Assembly (NCBI GenBank): GCA_051878935.1
Contig: JBJELB010000022.1
Location: 1 to 16,913, forward strand
Direction: 5' to 3'
DNA length: 16,913 nt
Source: CANQDT01 sp051878935
GTDB lineage: Bacteria > Bacillota > Clostridia > Lachnospirales > Lachnospiraceae
Shown piece after piece: positions 14,102 to 16,913 of this stretch. Below the pieces are notes generated by a model. It saw only the letters and a program-made list of their open reading frames with translations. It was not told the DNA's origin and did no database searches. Within the stretch, counting starts at the first letter, position 1, and every line of letters starts with the position of its first letter. A program made the translations under genes and the position numbers.

Positions 14102-14608
14102 CTAACGTTTTTTTGTCAAAAACATTATCATATTTCTTCCTTCAAATTTGGCAGGTTTATCTACAGCAGCGATATCTGCCAATTTTTCAGCAAACTCATC
14201 AAGGATAACCTTGCTTGCGTTCACATGTGCCAACTCTCTACCTCTAAAACGAAGTGTCACTTTTACTTTGTTGCCTTTCTCAATGAACTTTCTGGCCATA
14301 TTCACTTTCGTATTCAAGTCATTGGTATCGATATTTGGTGAAAGACGAACTTCCTTCACTTCGATTGTTTTCTGTTTTTTCTTCGCATCCTTTTCCTTAC
14401 GTGCAAGTTCGTAACGATACTTACCATAATCGATAATCTTGCATACAGGTGGCTGTGCTTTTGGTGCAATCTTCACCAAATCCAGATCAGCTTCACGTGC
14501 CATACGCAATGCTTCCTTTGCAGAAACAATACCAAGCTGTTCGCCGTCGGCCCCTATCAACCTTACTTCTCGGTCTCTGATTTGTTCATTAATAAATAAA
14601 TCGCTAAT
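14102..14608 (-). CDS. infC: Translation initiation factor IF-3, AUU start codon
   Basis: IF-3 binds the 30S subunit, keeps subunits apart and checks start codons. The conserved N-terminus ISDLFINEQIRDREVRLIG requires the reading frame to begin at the ATT at 14608; the first ATG/GTG/TTG-type codon is the TTG at 14560, which would remove 16 conserved residues. GGAGGT (14622-14617) sits 8 nt before the ATT and no other start is in frame upstream. An AUU start is the classic infC feature, letting IF-3 discriminate against its own mRNA. The 168-residue product has the N-domain (about 1-85), a lysine-rich linker and the C-domain with SPNIDTNDLNTK and VTLRFRGREL. It is the first gene of the operon. 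Confidence 0.96.
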   Translation of the reverse strand: MSDLFINEQIRDREVRLIGADGEQLGIVSAKEALRMAREADLDLVKIAPKAQPPVCKIIDYGKYRYELARKEKDAKKKQKTIEVKEVRLSPNIDTNDLNTKVNMARKFIEKGNKVKVTLRFRGRELAHVNASKVILDEFAEKLADIAAVDKPAKFEGRNMIMFLTKKR

Positions 14609-14760
14609 GTTCGTACACCTCCGTTAATTAAAAAAGTGGATAGTCAGACTATCCACTTATAACCATAAAAAACTTAAACTGTTTTATATGAACCATTAGT
14701 CACTCATGCGTGCTACGGTGAGAGCGGATACTCTACTTCGTTGTCATGTTTTCACGACCT
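14609..14760 (-). ncRNA. Ribosomal protein L20 leader of infC-rpmI-rplT
   Basis: The ~150-nt leader between the promoter and the infC start is structured: GTCGTG-AAAA-CATGAC near its 5' end, a GAGTATCCGCTC region, and the terminator hairpin at 14658-14630. Position and operon are those of the Firmicute L20 leader, where L20 binds the mRNA at a site resembling its 23S rRNA target and promotes early termination. The identification rests on context and architecture; I could not run a covariance model. Confidence 0.75.
14630..14658 (-). terminator. Attenuator terminator before infC
   Basis: AAGTGGATAGTC (14634-14645 as read on +) and GACTATCCACTT (14647-14658) are perfect complements; in practice about 10 bp with a small loop. 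On the - strand the stem is followed by six T's. The infC ribosome binding site begins 8 nt later, so termination here would silence the whole operon. This fits the L20-controlled attenuator. Confidence 0.85.
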
Positions 14761-14765
14761 AAAAT

Positions 14766-14794
14766 ATAATATCATTTCGCATTATCGTTGTCAA
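14766..14794 (-). promoter_or_regulatory. Promoter of infC-rpmI-rplT, overlapping the end of thrS
   Basis: A consensus TTGACA (14794-14789) lies 17 nt from TATTAT (14771-14766) on the - strand. The -35 is within the last thrS codons and the thrS stop codon (14774-14772) is in the spacer. This near-consensus promoter makes the ribosomal operon independent of thrS transcription. Confidence 0.8.
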
Positions 14795-16739
14795 CAACTA
14801 TTTTACGAATTTCTTTTGTGCGGATTTCTCTGCAGATATCATCGATAAAGGAATCCAGAGGTTTCACACCTTCATCACCTGCAAAACGGCTTCTGACAGA
14901 TACGGAACCTTCTGCTTCTTCATTTTGACCTACGATCAACATATAAGGAACTTTTTCCATCCATGTCTGACGAATCTTATAGCCAATCTTTTCGGAACGA
15001 TCATCAATCGTACTTAAGATACCATTTGCTTTTAACGCTTCATCGACTTTCTTTGCATAATCAAAATATTTTTCAGAAATAGGCAGGATACGAACCTGTT
15101 CCGGACACAACCACGTTGGGAATTTACCTTCATATTTTTCAATTAACCAGGCCAACGTTCTCTCATAGCAGCCCATAGAGGTTCTATGAATGATATATGG
15201 ACGCTTCTTATCGCCATTTTGATCGATATAATACATATCAAAGCGTTCTGCCAGGAACATATCCAACTGAATGGTAATCATCGTATCTTCCTTACCATAT
15301 ACATTTTTCGCCTGAATATCTAATTTAGGACCATAGAAAGCCGCTTCTCCTTCTTCCTCTGTAAACTCAATTCCGATTTCATTTAAGATACGACGCATAT
15401 TATCCTGAACTTCATCCCACATTTCAGCAGTGCCGAGATATTTATCAGGATTACTTGGATCCCATTTTGACATACGGTACGTTACATCTTCTTCTACCCC
15501 TAAAGTGGTCAGACAATATTTGGCCAGATCAACGCAGCCTTTAAACTCGTCCGTTAACTGCTCCGGTGTTACAATTAAATGGCCTTCCGAGATCGTAAAC
15601 TGGCGTACACGGGTTAAGCCGTGCATCTCACCGGAATCTTCATTGCGGAACAGCGTCGATGTCTCACCATAACGAAGTGGCAGATCACGATAGCTCTTCT
15701 GACTTGCTTTATATACATAATACTGGAATGGACATGTCATTGGACGAAGGGCAAAGACTTCATCCTCTTCATTCTCTTCATCACCCAGTACAAACATGCC
15801 TTCTTTATAATGTCCCCAATGATCAGAAATCTTATATAAATCTGATTTTGCCATTAAAGGTGTTTTCGTTCTGACATAACCACGACGTTCTTCTTCATCT
15901 TCTATCCAGCGCTGCATGGTCTGAATCATCTTTGCACCTTTCGGCATGAGTAGTGGCAAGCCCTGACCGATCACATCTACGGTAGTAAACAATTCCATCT
16001 CACGGCCAAGACGATTATGATCACGTAATTTTATGCTTTCTAATTCCTCTAAGCGAGCCTTCAGGTCTTCTTTTTTCGTATAAGCTGTACCATAGATACG
16101 AGTCAGCATCTTATTCTTCTCGCTTCCTCTCCAATATGCACCGGAAGCAGAGGTCAATTTAAACGCCTTGATTGCTTTTGTATTCATCAAATGCGGACCT
16201 GCACAAAGATCAATGAACTCTCCCTGCTCATAGAAGGAAAGCACTGCATCTTCCGGCAAATCATTGATTAATTCTACTTTATACGGCTCATCTCTTTCTG
16301 TCATAAGAGCGATTGCTTCGTTGCGGTCTAACGTAAAACGCTTAATCTGATGAGCTTCTTTAATAACCTTCTTCATCTCTGCTTCAATCTTATCCAAATC
16401 TTCTCTGGACAAAGAAGGCATATCAAAATCATAATAAAATCCGTTTTCTATCGCCGGTCCAATGGCACATTTTGCATCCGGATACAAACGTTTTACTGCC
16501 TGCGCCAAAACATGAGATGCAGTATGACGAAATGCATCTTTACCTGCATCATCATTAAACGTTAGTATGTTTAATTCGACATCCGAATCAACAACCGTTC
16601 TTAAATCTACTACTTCTCCATTCACTTCACCTGCACAAGCCATACGTGCAAGACCTTCACTGATATCAAGTGCAATATCATACACTGACATTGCCTGACT
16701 GTACTCTTTTGTACTGCCATCTTTTAATGTAATTATCAT
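14772..16739 (-). CDS. thrS: Threonyl-tRNA synthetase
   Basis: ThrRS charges tRNA-Thr and removes mischarged serine. The 655 residues show, in order: a TGS domain (1-60), the editing domain with zinc-type residues His72, His76 (HTASH), Cys179 and His183 (CAGPH), then the class II catalytic core with KTPLMAKSDLY, Cys336 (MTCP), motif 2 RNEDSGEMHGLTRVRQF (365-381), His387 and His518 (IIHR), and a C-terminal anticodon domain from about 545. Cys336, His387 and His518 are the expected catalytic zinc ligands. The sequence after motif 2 is ISEGHLIV, where many bacteria have a DDAH-type run, and an acidic insert DEENEEDE lies at 320-327. AAGGAG precedes the ATG by 9 nt. Firmicute thrS genes often have a T-box leader, but here a fold-back element occupies the upstream DNA. 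Confidence 0.97.
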   Translation of the reverse strand: MIITLKDGSTKEYSQAMSVYDIALDISEGLARMACAGEVNGEVVDLRTVVDSDVELNILTFNDDAGKDAFRHTASHVLAQAVKRLYPDAKCAIGPAIENGFYYDFDMPSLSREDLDKIEAEMKKVIKEAHQIKRFTLDRNEAIALMTERDEPYKVELINDLPEDAVLSFYEQGEFIDLCAGPHLMNTKAIKAFKLTSASGAYWRGSEKNKMLTRIYGTAYTKKEDLKARLEELESIKLRDHNRLGREMELFTTVDVIGQGLPLLMPKGAKMIQTMQRWIEDEEERRGYVRTKTPLMAKSDLYKISDHWGHYKEGMFVLGDEENEEDEVFALRPMTCPFQYYVYKASQKSYRDLPLRYGETSTLFRNEDSGEMHGLTRVRQFTISEGHLIVTPEQLTDEFKGCVDLAKYCLTTLGVEEDVTYRMSKWDPSNPDKYLGTAEMWDEVQDNMRRILNEIGIEFTEEEGEAAFYGPKLDIQAKNVYGKEDTMITIQLDMFLAERFDMYYIDQNGDKKRPYIIHRTSMGCYERTLAWLIEKYEGKFPTWLCPEQVRILPISEKYFDYAKKVDEALKANGILSTIDDRSEKIGYKIRQTWMEKVPYMLIVGQNEEAEGSVSVRSRFAGDEGVKPLDSFIDDICREIRTKEIRKIVVDNDNAK

Positions 16740-16775
16740 AGTTCTTCGCTCCTTTTCTTATAAGAATATTTTTAC

Positions 16776-16913
16776 GAAAAAATGTCGCTTGCCCCGTGGC
16801 TGCCGCTGCCTGCGGTGCGTATCTGTTTTTTCGGTGACACCCCGGCTTTTAGAAAGACAGCACTCCAATGGACGTCACGCAACGCGCCGTTGCGAAGTTT
16901 TTCGTCAACCGCT
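16776..16913. repeat. Large fold-back element, copy 3 (left arm, cut by window edge)
   Basis: The last 138 nt align with the left arm of copy 2 (13027-13158). Shared blocks include GCGGTGCGTATC (16812-16823), GACACCCCGG (16836-16845), a TTTTAGAAAGAC run, a 20-nt identical block at 16872-16891 matching 13118-13137, and GTCAACCGCT at the edge (matching 13149-13158). The apical core and right arm lie beyond the window. The element begins about 35 nt upstream of the thrS start codon, where a T-box leader or promoter would be expected. Confidence 0.8.

Overview
The window reads as chromosomal DNA of a low-to-mid GC Firmicute, most likely a Lachnospiraceae (Clostridium cluster XIVa) gut bacterium. 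The grounds are AGGAGG-type ribosome binding sites, AT-rich intergenic DNA, the infC-rpmI-rplT operon with an L20-type leader, an intracellular GH51 arabinofuranosidase, and small proteins of a kind I associate with that family. This placement is inference; no rRNA gene is present.

Layout, left to right. (1) 1-1016: the first 18 codons of a secreted or lipoprotein gene read leftwards, divergent from an AraC-family regulator. (2) 5193 down to 1011: a compact leftward operon trpS - HPr - discoidin-like carbohydrate-binding protein - flavodoxin-type reductase - Csp-like subtilisin protease, with gaps of 20-41 nt and one good promoter before trpS. (3) 5320-5520: a 66-residue cysteine-rich protein on the + strand, followed by a ~250-nt hairpin element. 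(4) 6334-5800: a two-gene unit ending in a DUF4160 protein. (5) 6979-6423: a MATE efflux pseudogene with two internal deletions that still has its promoter and a terminator hairpin in its leader. (6) 11450-7170: ABC-F ATPase, aldose 1-epimerase and GH51 alpha-L-arabinofuranosidase. (7) 12977-11523: a secreted TraB/GumN-like protein. (8) A 412-nt hairpin element, then rplT, rpmI, infC (AUU start), the L20 leader with attenuator, and thrS. (9) The right edge cuts through a third hairpin element upstream of thrS.

The gene content is mostly housekeeping (translation: thrS, infC, rpmI, rplT, trpS, ABC-F) mixed with arabinose-polymer use (GH51 plus mutarotase) and sugar-responsive pieces (AraC, HPr, carbohydrate-binding protein).

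The least explained content is a family of large intergenic fold-back elements (5534-5781, 13021-13432, 16776-16913). Copies 1 and 2 share an apical core with the same nine-base loop, CAAAGAACA, while paired positions in the stems differ by two-sided compensatory changes at five base pairs. Copies 2 and 3 share a further ~130-nt outer arm that copy 1 lacks. I do not recognise the family. It could be a structured RNA, a MITE-like element, or both.
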